Source of the DNA: Bradyrhizobium sp. Leo170
Lineage (GTDB): Bacteria > Pseudomonadota > Alphaproteobacteria > Rhizobiales > Xanthobacteraceae
DNA length: 64,000 nucleotides
Assembly: GCF_004296405.1 (NCBI RefSeq)
Contig: NZ_PSRR01000007.1
Location: forward strand, 1-64,000
Reading direction: 5' to 3'
Shown here: positions 44,714 to 53,328 of the stretch, one piece after another
Layout of the letters: the number at the start of each line of letters is the position of its first letter
Position numbering within the stretch: position 1 is the stretch's first letter
Position numbers and translations under genes: made by a program
The notes under the pieces: generated by a model
What the model saw: only the letters and a program-made list of their open reading frames with translations
Databases searched by the model: none
What the model was told of the DNA's origin: nothing

Positions 44714-46237
44714 TCACATCGTCGCGCCGAGCACCCACGGCGCGAACTCGGCGCCGCCGAAATCGAAGCTCTCGCTCTTGGTGGGCTGGCCGGATGCCGT
44801 CTTCAGCATGAGATCAAAAATGCGCTGGCCGCATTCCTGCACGCTCTCCTCGCCGTCGAGGATGGTGCCGCAATTGACGTCCATGTCGTCTTCCATGCGC
44901 TTGTACATGGGTGTGTTGGTGGCGAGCTTGATCGAGGGCGCGGGCTTGCAGCCGAACACGCTGCCGCGTCCCGTGGTGAAGCAGACCAGATTGGCGCCAC
45001 CCGCGACCTGCCCGGTCGCCGCAACCGGATCGTAGCCGGGCGTGTCCATGAACACGAAGCCGCGCTTGGTCACCGGCTCGGCGTAGTGCAGCACGTCAAC
45101 GAGATTGGTGCTGCCGGCCTTCGCCATCGCGCCAAGCGATTTCTCGAGGATCGTGGTGAGGCCGCCGGCCTTGTTGCCGGGGCTCGGATTGGCGTTCATC
45201 TCGGCGCCTTCGCGCTGCGTGTATTCTTCCCACCAGCGCATCAGGCCGACCAGCTTCTCGCCGACCTCGCGGCTGACGGCGCGGCGTGTCAGCAGATGCT
45301 CGGCGCCATAGGTCTCCGGAGTCTCGGACAAGATCACGGTGCCGCCGTGCCGCACGAGGAGATCGCTGGCGGCGCCGAGCGCGGGATTGGCGGAGACGCC
45401 GGAATAGCCGTCGGAGCCGCCGCATTGCAGCGCCACCGTGAGCTCGCTCGCCGCGACCTTCTCGCGCTTGACCTTGTTGGCGTCGGCGAGTGCTTCGCGC
45501 ACGAAGGCGACGCCGGCTTCCACGGTCTTGCGGGTGCCGCCGACTTCCTGGATGTCCATCGCGCGCAGGCGTCCGGCGAGCTTCTGCTCCTGCATCAGGC
45601 CGCCGATCTGGTTCACTTCGCAGCCGAGGCCGAGCACGATCACCGCAGAGAAATTCGCGTGCCGCGCATAGCCGCCGAGCGTGCGGCGAAGCAGCGCCAA
45701 TGGCTCGTCCTGCGTCATGCCGCAGCCGGTCTTGTGGGTCAGCGCGACGACGCCGTCGACATTCGGAAAATCGGCCAGCGGATTGTCGCCGGTGAACGGA
45801 TTCTTCTTGAAGACGTCGGCGACGAGGCTAGCGACATGGGCGCTGCAGTTCACCGAGGTGAGGATGCCGATATAGTTGCGCGTCGCGACGCGGCCATCGG
45901 GACGGCGGATGCCGTCGAAGGTCGCGGGCAGATCGAAATTCGGCACCGGCTTCACGTCGACGCCGTAGGCGTAGTCCTTGGCGAAATCGCCCATGCCGCA
46001 ATTCTGGGTGTGGACATGCTGGCCCGGCGCGATCGGCGCTGTGGCAAAGCCGATGATCTGGCCATAGCGCCTGATCGGCTCGCCCTCCGCGATCGGCTTG
46101 ATCGCGACCTTGTGGCCGGCCGGAATGCGGTCAACCGTGGTGACGCCGTTGGCGACCTCAAGCCCCGGCGGCAGGCTGGCGCGCGCGATCAGCACGCTGT
46201 CATCGGGATGCAGGCGGATCACGGGTGCCGGGGCCAT
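44714..46237 (-). CDS. UxaA/GarD family altronate or galactarate dehydratase
   Basis: A 507-residue sugar-acid dehydratase. An N-terminal SAF domain (about residues 1-90, ending HVHTQNCGMGDF) joins a UxaA-type catalytic part (GVVALTHKTGCGMTQDEPLALLRRTLGGYARH, LQCGGSDGYSGVSANPALG, TGRGSVFGCKPAPSIKLATNTPMYKRM). These iron-dependent enzymes remove water from D-altronate, galactarate or related aldonates and aldarates to give 2-keto-3-deoxy acids. The aldolase directly upstream fits cleavage of such a product. ATG 46237 has AAAGGAGA upstream. It is the last gene of the LIV/sugar-acid operon; family D repeats flank it on both sides. Confidence 0.87.
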   Translation of the reverse strand: MAPAPVIRLHPDDSVLIARASLPPGLEVANGVTTVDRIPAGHKVAIKPIAEGEPIRRYGQIIGFATAPIAPGQHVHTQNCGMGDFAKDYAYGVDVKPVPNFDLPATFDGIRRPDGRVATRNYIGILTSVNCSAHVASLVADVFKKNPFTGDNPLADFPNVDGVVALTHKTGCGMTQDEPLALLRRTLGGYARHANFSAVIVLGLGCEVNQIGGLMQEQKLAGRLRAMDIQEVGGTRKTVEAGVAFVREALADANKVKREKVAASELTVALQCGGSDGYSGVSANPALGAASDLLVRHGGTVILSETPETYGAEHLLTRRAVSREVGEKLVGLMRWWEEYTQREGAEMNANPSPGNKAGGLTTILEKSLGAMAKAGSTNLVDVLHYAEPVTKRGFVFMDTPGYDPVAATGQVAGGANLVCFTTGRGSVFGCKPAPSIKLATNTPMYKRMEDDMDVNCGTILDGEESVQECGQRIFDLMLKTASGQPTKSESFDFGGAEFAPWVLGATM

Positions 46238-46252
46238 GGGGGTCTCCTTTGG

Positions 46253-46351
46253 GGCGAATGGCTGCGAGGGGCGAATAGCGAATGGCGAGTAGCGAATAGG
46301 ATTGCTGCGCTCGCTATCCCTATTCGCCATTCCCTACTCGCTATTCGCTTC
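46253..46351. repeat. GCGAATAGCGAATGGC-type repeat, family D
   Basis: A tract of alternating GCGAATAGCGAATGGCGAGT-like words with a reversed copy (CCTATTCGCCATTCCC, TACTCGCTATTCGC). It lies upstream of the dehydratase gene and ends at the aldolase stop. It is related to 44642-44710. Confidence 0.65.
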
Positions 46352-47131
46352 TCACGCTTTTCCGCCAGACTCTTTGCGGGTCTGGTTCACCTGCATTTTG
46401 GCGTAGGTCATCATTAAGCCGCTCTCGTTCGAGAGCGTGACGAGCTTGAAGCCCATGTTGATCGCACGGACCGCGCCTTCGGCGCCGCTGCAGTGGATGC
46501 CGGGGTTGAGGCCGCGCTTGCCGCATTCCTTGACGATCTTCTCGTAGATCTTGAGGATCTCCGGCTCGTCGCGATCGAGCTTCGGCACCAGGCCGTAGGA
46601 GAAGCCGAGGTCGGACGGACCGATATAGACGCCGTCGATGCCCTCGACGTCGAGGATCGCTTCCATGTTCTCGACTGCGGTCCTGGTTTCCATCATCGGC
46701 AACAGCACGATCTCATCATTGGCGGTCTGCTGATAGGTGCCGGCCGAGCCGTACATGCCAGAGCGGATCGGGCCGTTGGAGCGCGTGCCCTTCGGCGGAT
46801 ACTTCGCATAAGAGACGAGGTTCTTGGCTTCCTCGGGCGTGTTGACCATCGGACAGATCACGCCATAGGCGCCGCCGTCGAGCACCTTGCCGATGATGCC
46901 GGGCTCGTTCCAGGGCACGCGCACCATCGGCGTCACCGGGTGGCCGTTCATTGCCTGGAAGCATTGCACCATCGAGAGATAATCCTGCACGCCGTGCTGC
47001 ATGTCGACGGTGACGCTGTCGAAACCGCATTGCGCGATCACCTCGGCCGAAAAGCCCGACGGGATCGCCAGCCACGCGTTGACAACCGCTCTGCCCGACG
47101 CCCAGATTTGCTTGACCTTGTTATTTGCCAC
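46352..47131 (-). CDS. HpcH/HpaI family aldolase
   Basis: A 259-residue class II (metal-dependent) aldolase of the HpcH/HpaI/GarL family. Visible motifs are VTVDMQHGVQD, VRVPWNEPGIIGKVLDGGAYGVICPMVN, MMETRTAVENMEAILDVEGIDGVYIGPSDLG and the base His near the N-terminus (QHG). Members split 2-keto-3-deoxyglucarate or 4-hydroxy-2-oxoheptanedioate into pyruvate plus an aldehyde. The adjacent GarD/UxaA dehydratase favours a keto-deoxy sugar acid substrate. HpaI function for the hpa cluster 7 kb away is an alternative, but the gene is on the opposite strand in another operon. Confidence 0.88.
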   Translation of the reverse strand: MANNKVKQIWASGRAVVNAWLAIPSGFSAEVIAQCGFDSVTVDMQHGVQDYLSMVQCFQAMNGHPVTPMVRVPWNEPGIIGKVLDGGAYGVICPMVNTPEEAKNLVSYAKYPPKGTRSNGPIRSGMYGSAGTYQQTANDEIVLLPMMETRTAVENMEAILDVEGIDGVYIGPSDLGFSYGLVPKLDRDEPEILKIYEKIVKECGKRGLNPGIHCSGAEGAVRAINMGFKLVTLSNESGLMMTYAKMQVNQTRKESGGKA

Positions 47132-47169
47132 TTTGCCGTCCTTCCCTTGTTCTCACCGTCATGGCCATG

Positions 47170-47256
47170 CCGTCATTGCGAGGAGCGATAGCGACGAAGC
47201 AATCCATACTTCGCTTGTGACGACATGGATTGCCTCACTCCGCTCGCGATGATGGG
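47170..47256. repeat. CGTCATTGCGAG-type repeat, family C
   Basis: An imperfect inverted repeat: CCGTCATTGCGAGGAGCGAT, GAAGCAATCCAT, then ATGGATTGC and CTCCGCTCGCGATGAT. It fills the gap between the aldolase start and the dehydrogenase stop. A second copy is at 59556-59633. Confidence 0.7.
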
Positions 47257-47262
47257 TGCTCG

Positions 47263-48348
47263 TTAGCCTGTTGCCCGCTGGATGCTGACTTCGCTGACGC
47301 CGACTTCGCGCGCGGTATTCACTATCGCCGCCCAGGTGTCGTCAGGCAAGGGGATGCCGTTCCTGGTGCGCTCGGCGCGGGTCTTTCTTTCGGGATCGCC
47401 CGGGATCAGCACGTTATCGGTACCGGCAATCGGCTTGGTCTCGCGGATGAAGTCAACATAGCGCGAGATTTCGCCGTCGAAGAAATTGGCGGGATCGACC
47501 ACCTTGGGATCGATGTAGAAGGCCAGCATGCCGTTGGCGAACCGCCGGTCCGGCGTGGTCGCGCCCGTTCCGGTCAGCGCGCCGCCGAGCAGTTCGCAGA
47601 TGAATGCCAGGCCTGAGCCCTTGTGCTCGCCGAACGCACGGATCGCGCCGGTGCCCTTGGTGTGATCGCGCGGCCCGTCCGGCGTGTATGGCCCATACAG
47701 CACGTGCGGATCTTCACTCAAGGTACCGTCGAAATCGACCAGCGCGCCAACAGGCAGTTTCTTGCCGCCGCGGCTTGCGACCAGCACCTTGCCCTCGGCG
47801 ACGATCGAGGTGGCGAAATCGAGCACGATCGGGTCCTGGCCTTCGCGCGGAATGCCGACGCAATAGGGCGCGGTCGACAGCCGTTTCTCGACGCCGCCGA
47901 ACGGCGCAACCAGGAGCGAACCCGCGGCATTGACGAAATGCACCGACACCAGCCCTTCGGCGGCGGCCATCTCCGCCCAATCGCCGACGCGGCCGATATG
48001 GCCGGCATTGCGCAGCGCAACTGCGGCAAGTCCTGCCTTCTTGCACTTTTCGATGCCGATCTTGACGGCGACCGGCGCGACCGTCTGCCCGTAACCGAAC
48101 TTGCCGTCGACGACGGCTAGCGAGGGCGTATCGACCACGACCTCGGCGGTCTGGTTCGGAACCACGGAGCCCATCTTCTTCCAGCGGATATAGACGGGTA
48201 CGCGGATCACGCCGTGGCTGTCGTGCCCGGTGAGATTGGCGGTCGTCAAATATGTTGCAATGCGACGGGCTTCTTCGGGCGAGGATTCGGCGTGGGAGAA
48301 GACTTCAGCAACAAAATTGATGAGATTGTCGACCTTGATCGTCACCAT
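47263..48348 (-). CDS. Ldh-family (malate/lactate-type) NAD(P)-dependent dehydrogenase
   Basis: A 361-residue oxidoreductase of the Ldh_2 family (malate/L-lactate/ureidoglycolate dehydrogenase, not related to classic LDH). It has the active-site GHDSHGVIRVP near the N-terminus, FGYGQTVAPVAVK and RAFGEHKGSGLAFICELLGGALTG. Such enzymes oxidise 2-hydroxy acids or imine acids. In this operon it may handle a reduced or oxidised intermediate of the imported acid. I chose ATG 48348, though AAGGAG lies 14 bases away, which is long; the frame is open to 48402. Confidence 0.85.
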   Translation of the reverse strand: MVTIKVDNLINFVAEVFSHAESSPEEARRIATYLTTANLTGHDSHGVIRVPVYIRWKKMGSVVPNQTAEVVVDTPSLAVVDGKFGYGQTVAPVAVKIGIEKCKKAGLAAVALRNAGHIGRVGDWAEMAAAEGLVSVHFVNAAGSLLVAPFGGVEKRLSTAPYCVGIPREGQDPIVLDFATSIVAEGKVLVASRGGKKLPVGALVDFDGTLSEDPHVLYGPYTPDGPRDHTKGTGAIRAFGEHKGSGLAFICELLGGALTGTGATTPDRRFANGMLAFYIDPKVVDPANFFDGEISRYVDFIRETKPIAGTDNVLIPGDPERKTRAERTRNGIPLPDDTWAAIVNTAREVGVSEVSIQRATG

Positions 48349-48376
48349 GGATATGTCACTCGCTCCTTGGTTTGCA

Positions 48377-48417
48377 GCATGATCCTTCCGGGAAACCGGC
48401 ACCTCGGGATCATGCTT
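48377..48417. repeat. Short GATCATG inverted repeat
   Basis: GCATGATCCTTCCGGGAAA and CGGGATCATGCTT face each other in the gap between livF and the dehydrogenase gene. It is a short member of the repeat type at 10834-10979. Confidence 0.6.
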
Positions 48418-48419
48418 CT

Positions 48420-49151
48420 TTAAGCGCTGGCCTTGGCGTGACCACCGAGATAGGCCGCGGCGATGGCCTCATTGCCCCACAATTCGTCGGGCTTGCCGCC
48501 AAGCACAATCCGCCCCGTTTCCAGGACGAAGCCGTGATCGGCGACCGAAAGTCCCATGCGCGCATTTTGCTCAACAAGCAAGACCGTGGTGTCTTTCCTG
48601 ATCTGCGAAATGATGCGGAACACCGCCTGCACGATGACGGGCGCCAGTCCCAACGAAGGCTCGTCCAGCAAGAGCAGCCGCGGCTTCGCCATCAATCCAC
48701 GAGCAACGGCGACCATCTGCAACTGGCCACCGGACAGCGTCCAGCCCAGCGCATCGGCGAAGGCGCGAATGTCCGGGAACAGGTCGAACATCGCATCCGC
48801 CTCGCGCGAGATCTGCGCCGACGAAGCTTTTCGGTTCGACGCGCCGAGCATGATGTTTTCCTTGACCGTGAGGCCCGGGAACACCCGCCTGCCCTCCGGC
48901 ACATGCGAGATGCCGAGCCGGACGATCGCTTCCGGCCCAAGGCCGGCGATCGACTCGCCGTCGAACAGGATTTCGCCGGACGTGGGCTTGGCGAGCCCCG
49001 AGATGGCGCGGAGCGTGGTGGACTTGCCGGCGCCGTTGGCGCCGAGCAAAGTCACCACCTGCCCCGCCTCGACGGCGATGGTGACGCCGCGCAGCGCCTC
49101 GATCTCGCCGTAGCGGACCACGAGATTGCGGATTTCGAGCAGCGGCATCAT
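48420..49151 (-). CDS. livF: LIV-type ABC importer ATPase LivF
   Basis: A 243-residue ATP-binding subunit: Walker A GANGAGKST, signature LSGGQLQMVAVARGLM, Walker B LLLLDEPSLGL and VEQN switch region. It resembles LivF (HisF branch of HAAT importers). The ATG overlaps the stop of the livM-livG fusion (ATGA). It pairs with the fused ATPase domain to form the heterodimeric motor. Confidence 0.93.
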   Translation of the reverse strand: MMPLLEIRNLVVRYGEIEALRGVTIAVEAGQVVTLLGANGAGKSTTLRAISGLAKPTSGEILFDGESIAGLGPEAIVRLGISHVPEGRRVFPGLTVKENIMLGASNRKASSAQISREADAMFDLFPDIRAFADALGWTLSGGQLQMVAVARGLMAKPRLLLLDEPSLGLAPVIVQAVFRIISQIRKDTTVLLVEQNARMGLSVADHGFVLETGRIVLGGKPDELWGNEAIAAAYLGGHAKASA

Positions 49152-50926
49152 TCGCTCCCGAGATAGGCGGAGACGACATCGGGATGGCGCAGCACCGCCA
49201 TGGATTCGCCGTCCGCGATGCGGCGACCGAAATTGAGCACGGTGATGTGCTGGGCGGCTTCGGAGACGAGCGTCATGTCGTGATCGATGATGAGGATGGT
49301 GAGGCCCTGCGCCGCGATGCGCTTGAGCAGTTCATGCAGTTCGAGCTTCTCGGTCGAATTCAATCCCGCGGCCGGCTCGTCGAGCAGCAACAGCGTCGGA
49401 TTGGCGGCCAGCGCGCGCGCAATCTCGATCAGGCGCTGGTGGCCGTAGGAGAAGCTCGAGATCAGCTCGTTGGCGCGGTGGCCGAGGCCGACGAAGTTCA
49501 GTGCTTCCATCGCCCGTTCGGTCAGCGCGTCCTCGCCCTTCCCGATCATCGTGTTGCCGGGCCGCTCGGCGCCGATCTCGACATTCTCGAGCGCCGTCAT
49601 CGAACGGAACAGACGGATGTTCTGGAAGGTGCGGCCGAGTCCCGCGGCCGTGCGCTGATGCGGCGGCATGCGGGTGATGTCGGTGCCGTCGAGCACGATC
49701 TTGCCCGAGGTCGCCTCGTAGAGGCCGGAGAGTACGTTTAGCGTCGTGGTCTTGCCGGAGCCGTTCGGCCCGATCAGCGCGTGGACGCCGCCGCGCCTCA
49801 CCGCGATGTCGACGCCATCGACGGCTTTGAGGCCGCCGAAATGCTTCGACAGGCCGGTCACCTCAAGCACGAACTCGCCGCCGACGGTCGCAGGCTTCAA
49901 CTGCAGCGCAGCCGCCACAGGCGGCGCCTTGATGTGCGCGCGCCAGCGGCTGAAGGCATCGGCGACGAAGCCCCAGATGCCGTCTGGCATGAAGCGAATG
50001 ATCAGGATCACGAACAGGCCGTAAATGGCGAGATAAAGCCCGGGCACGCTCTTGAGGAAACGCAGCCATTCCGGAATCAGGATCAGAAGCCCGGTGCCGA
50101 TCGCCGAGCCGATCGGCGAAGCGACGCCGCCAAGCAGCGACATCGTCAGGAACACGATCGATTCCGCGAACGAGAATTGATCGGGGCTGACATAGGCAAA
50201 GCCGCCGGCGAACAGCCCGCCCGCCAGGCCGCCGAGCAGCGCACAGAGCGCGAAGGCGTAGATCTTGGTGCGGAACACGTCGATGCCGTTGACGCCGGCC
50301 GCGAGTTCGTTGTCGCGCACGGCCCGCATTGCGCGGCCGAGCTTGGTGTCGGAGAGATGCCAGACCAGATAGCCGACGATCGCGAGCATGGCGACGCAGA
50401 AGGCGAGATAGCTCTGCGACGTCTGGAACAGTTCGGGACGGCGGATATTGGAGACGCCGTCGGGGCCATGCGTCAGCCAGATCGCGTTGATCATGACAAG
50501 CGTAACGATCTGCTGGAACGAGATCGTCACCATCGCGAGGTAATGCCCGCCGAGCCGCAAGGTCGACATCCCCAGGAGCGCGCCGGCAAGCAGCGCGACC
50601 ACGCAGCCACCGACAAGGCACAGCCAGAAGCTGAGATGCAGGTCGTTCGTTCCGAGGCCGACCGCATAGGCGCCGAGCCCGAAGAACGCCGCCTGCGCCA
50701 GATTGATCTGCCCGCACAGGCCGAGCACGACCGACAGGCCGAACACTGCAATCGAGAACGTCGTCGCTTGCAGCAGGATGTTGAGGATGTAGCCGTCGAA
50801 CCGCAATCCTGCGGCAAGCGCCACCAGGATCGCCGCGCCAATGAAGTACGGCAGATGGCGGAGCAGAAGCGGTCTCGAGCGGACGGCGGGTGCCGGAATC
50901 GGCATGTTGTCGCTGGGTGCGCTCAT
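49148..50926 (-). CDS. LivM permease fused to LivG ATPase
   Basis: A 592-residue fusion. Residues 20-330 are a LivM-type inner-membrane permease (GQINLAQAAFFGLGAYAVGL, FGGLAGGLFAGGFAYVSP-like). Residues 350-590 are an ATPase (Walker A GPNGSGKTT, RTFQNIRLFRSMTALENVE, FSYGHQRLIEIARALAANP, LLLDEPAAGLN, IIDHDM). MSAPSDNM begins at 50926, overlapping the livH stop; the frame runs on to 51331 as a shadow of livH. Such fusions are frequent in Bradyrhizobium. Confidence 0.93.
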   Translation of the reverse strand: MSAPSDNMPIPAPAVRSRPLLLRHLPYFIGAAILVALAAGLRFDGYILNILLQATTFSIAVFGLSVVLGLCGQINLAQAAFFGLGAYAVGLGTNDLHLSFWLCLVGGCVVALLAGALLGMSTLRLGGHYLAMVTISFQQIVTLVMINAIWLTHGPDGVSNIRRPELFQTSQSYLAFCVAMLAIVGYLVWHLSDTKLGRAMRAVRDNELAAGVNGIDVFRTKIYAFALCALLGGLAGGLFAGGFAYVSPDQFSFAESIVFLTMSLLGGVASPIGSAIGTGLLILIPEWLRFLKSVPGLYLAIYGLFVILIIRFMPDGIWGFVADAFSRWRAHIKAPPVAAALQLKPATVGGEFVLEVTGLSKHFGGLKAVDGVDIAVRRGGVHALIGPNGSGKTTTLNVLSGLYEATSGKIVLDGTDITRMPPHQRTAAGLGRTFQNIRLFRSMTALENVEIGAERPGNTMIGKGEDALTERAMEALNFVGLGHRANELISSFSYGHQRLIEIARALAANPTLLLLDEPAAGLNSTEKLELHELLKRIAAQGLTILIIDHDMTLVSEAAQHITVLNFGRRIADGESMAVLRHPDVVSAYLGSE

Positions 50927-51798
50927 GCTTTCTCCGCCACACGTTCGCCGAAGATGCCCTGCGGCCGGAAGATCAGGAAAGCGACCAGGACCAGGAAAGC
51001 GAAACCATCCTTGTAGGGAACCGAAATGTAGGCCGCGCCAAAAGTCTCGATGACGCCGAGCGCGAGCCCGCCGATGATGGCGCCGGCGACGTCGCCGAAG
51101 CCGCCGATGATGGTGGCTGCGAATGCCTTGAGCGCGATCGTCGAGCCCATCTGGATCGAGACGAACAGCACCGGTGCGACCAGGATGCCGGCCAAGCCGC
51201 CGAGCACGGCGGAATAAATGAAGGTGATCATGATCATGGTGGAGACGGAAATGCCGAGCAGCGAGGCCATTTCCTTGTCCTGCGAGGTCGCCTGCAGCTT
51301 CTTGCCGAGCAGCGTCTTCTCGAAGAACCAATAGTTGAAGATCACGAGCGCGATCGTCACCGCGATGATCAGGAGATACTGGCTATCGAGATAAACAGGA
51401 CCGAGCTGGATGCCGGGTGTCTCAAACCATCCCTGCAGCACCTGCGGCTGCGGGCCGTAGATCGCCAGCACCGAATTCGACAGCAGGATCGAGGCGCCGA
51501 TGGTGGCGATGATGACCGGCAGGAACGTGCGGTGGCGCAGCGGATAATAGACGCCGAGATTGAAGATGACGCCGAGCAGCGCCATGCCGCCGAGCGCGAT
51601 CAGGAATGACAGCCAGTAGGGCCAGCCGTGATCGACGGCGAACACCACCATCAGATAGGCCGCGACCATGGAGAATTCGCCTTGCGCGAAATTCACCACA
51701 TTGGTGGCGCGGAAGATCAGCACGAAACCGAGCGCGACCAGCGCGTAGACGGCGCCGATGCCGATGCCGGTAAACAGCAGTTGAAGGACGAGATCCAT
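50923..51798 (-). CDS. livH: LIV-type permease LivH
   Basis: A 291-residue inner-membrane permease with about eight helices. Typical motifs are GIGAVYALVALGFVLIFRATNVVNFAQGEF at the start and GGFGDVAGAIIGGLALGVIE toward the end. It forms the channel with the LivM part of the fusion. Its start follows livK after an 86-base gap holding a perfect 16-bp hairpin. Confidence 0.95.
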   Translation of the reverse strand: MDLVLQLLFTGIGIGAVYALVALGFVLIFRATNVVNFAQGEFSMVAAYLMVVFAVDHGWPYWLSFLIALGGMALLGVIFNLGVYYPLRHRTFLPVIIATIGASILLSNSVLAIYGPQPQVLQGWFETPGIQLGPVYLDSQYLLIIAVTIALVIFNYWFFEKTLLGKKLQATSQDKEMASLLGISVSTMIMITFIYSAVLGGLAGILVAPVLFVSIQMGSTIALKAFAATIIGGFGDVAGAIIGGLALGVIETFGAAYISVPYKDGFAFLVLVAFLIFRPQGIFGERVAEKA

Positions 51799-51842
51799 GA
51801 CAAGCTTCGGTTAGGAGGAGAGCTGAGGAATTCGCCGAAAGG

Positions 51843-51879
51843 TTTTCGGCCTCTTCGTGGAGAACGAAGAGGCCGAAAA
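51843..51879 (-). promoter_or_regulatory. Perfect 16-bp hairpin between livK and livH
   Basis: TTTTCGGCCTCTTCGT and ACGAAGAGGCCGAAAA pair perfectly around GGAGA. On the transcribed strand the A/U runs are in the wrong order for a classic intrinsic terminator, so a stabiliser of the binding-protein mRNA or a partial attenuator is more likely. Confidence 0.6.
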
Positions 51880-51884
51880 AGTGG

Positions 51885-53030
51885 TCAATCGTTGAATTCA
51901 ATGTGCTTGTCGAAGACGATATTGCCCTTGTCGTTTTTCACGATGTTGTAGCCGTGGAGCCCGTCGCCGTTCTGGTCGAAATTATACTCGCCTTCGGCCC
52001 CGGGGAATTTCTTGATCGACAGGATCGCCTCACGGATTTTTGCAGGCTCGGTCGAGCCGGCTTTGTTGATCGCCGCCGCCAGCACGGTGACCGCGTCATA
52101 AGGCCAAGAGCTCTGGTTATCCGGCGCGACCTTGACCGCATCACGATAGAGCTTGCCGAACGCCTTGGAGGCTTCGCTGGAATCTTCCGCGTAGTCCGCG
52201 ACACCATAGGTGTTGTACAGCGCAGGCCCGGCGAGTTTCAGCGCGGTGATATTGACGATCGAGGGAGAACCGACCCAGGGAATGTTGACGCCGAGCTGGC
52301 GCAACTGCCGGGCAAAGATGCCGAGGTCGTTCTCGAAGGTGAAGTAGGAGCCAAGAATGTCTGCGCCGGACTGCTTGATCGCGAGCACGACCGGGGTGAA
52401 GTCCTGACTCTGGTTGGCATAACCCTGGTCGAGCACGGGCGCACAGCCGAGCTTTTCCAACGCAGCGGTCAGGGCCTTGCCGCCTGCGGTGCCGAACGCG
52501 TCGGTCGAATGCAGCACGGCCCATTTCTTCTTGCCGAGCGTGTTGACCCCATACTCGGCGATGACGCGCCCGGAATAGCTGTCATTCGGACGGAAGCGGA
52601 ACAGCCACTGATTGCCCATGTGAGTGAGGTTCGGATCGGTTCCCCCGATCATCACGGGCTTGCCGAGCTTGAGCACGTCGGGCGCCATGGCGTGCACCTG
52701 GGTCGACCGGATCGAACCAAGGAAACCGACGATGTCGGATTGCGCGGCGAGCTTGGAGAATGCCAGCACGATGCCGGGATTGGTGGTCTGATCGTCTTCG
52801 ATGATCAACTCGGCCTGCTTGCCGAGGATGCCGCCAGCCTTGTTGACGGCTTCGAGTGCAAGCTTCGCACCCTGGATGGCGTAGCGGCCGGATTCGGCGG
52901 CGGGACCGGTGACCGGCGCGCACATGCCGATCTTGATCGTGGCGCCCTGCGCTCTCGCGCTCGTAATGATGTGGGGGGCGGCAAGGCCGGCGACGACGCC
53001 AGCCGCGAAATCGCGTCTCGTCAGTTTCAT
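51885..53030 (-). CDS. livK: LIV-type periplasmic binding protein LivK
   Basis: A 381-residue solute-binding protein (Peripla_BP_6). The N-terminus MKLTRRDFAAGVVAGLAAP carries a twin-arginine motif and ends at SARAQG, so Tat export is likely. Mature features are IKIGMCAPVTGPAAESGRYAIQ and GFLGSIRSTQVHA. In this genus many such importers take up aromatic or carboxylic acids rather than amino acids. It heads the operon whose other members break down a sugar-acid-like compound. The 298 bases upstream, to the hpaR stop, hold its promoter; no clear motif was seen. Confidence 0.92.
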   Translation of the reverse strand: MKLTRRDFAAGVVAGLAAPHIITSARAQGATIKIGMCAPVTGPAAESGRYAIQGAKLALEAVNKAGGILGKQAELIIEDDQTTNPGIVLAFSKLAAQSDIVGFLGSIRSTQVHAMAPDVLKLGKPVMIGGTDPNLTHMGNQWLFRFRPNDSYSGRVIAEYGVNTLGKKKWAVLHSTDAFGTAGGKALTAALEKLGCAPVLDQGYANQSQDFTPVVLAIKQSGADILGSYFTFENDLGIFARQLRQLGVNIPWVGSPSIVNITALKLAGPALYNTYGVADYAEDSSEASKAFGKLYRDAVKVAPDNQSSWPYDAVTVLAAAINKAGSTEPAKIREAILSIKKFPGAEGEYNFDQNGDGLHGYNIVKNDKGNIVFDKHIEFND

Positions 53031-53328
53031 TGGTTTCTCCCTGAGGCCGGGCGTCTTCGTCGGCCCTTCTTGCTGTTGGCGATCCCCGACGGGGCGCGAA
53101 CCGCATGCGTACTTACGGACTCTCCGTCTCGGAGTAAATTGATATTGCGGTGTTTTCGACTAACGATGGAGATGCATCGTTATCCGCGCGCATCAAGAAA
53201 GATTAATGCCGACGAGATCATGACTATTCCGGCAGATTCCGTGGGCCTACCAATTCCTTTGTGCTCAAACGATGTGCAGGAAAGGCGAGCTATGCATCCC
53301 AGCACATATCATCATGCAAATTTTGCAT

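Noticed and set aside
50927-51331. N-terminal extension of the LivM-LivG fusion
   Set aside because: The extension is His/Arg-rich and is the wrong-frame reading of livH. The ATG at 50926 overlaps the livH stop.
51843-51879. Intrinsic terminator after livK
   Set aside because: The U tract comes before the stem instead of after it on the transcribed strand, and livH-livF must be expressed from the same promoter.
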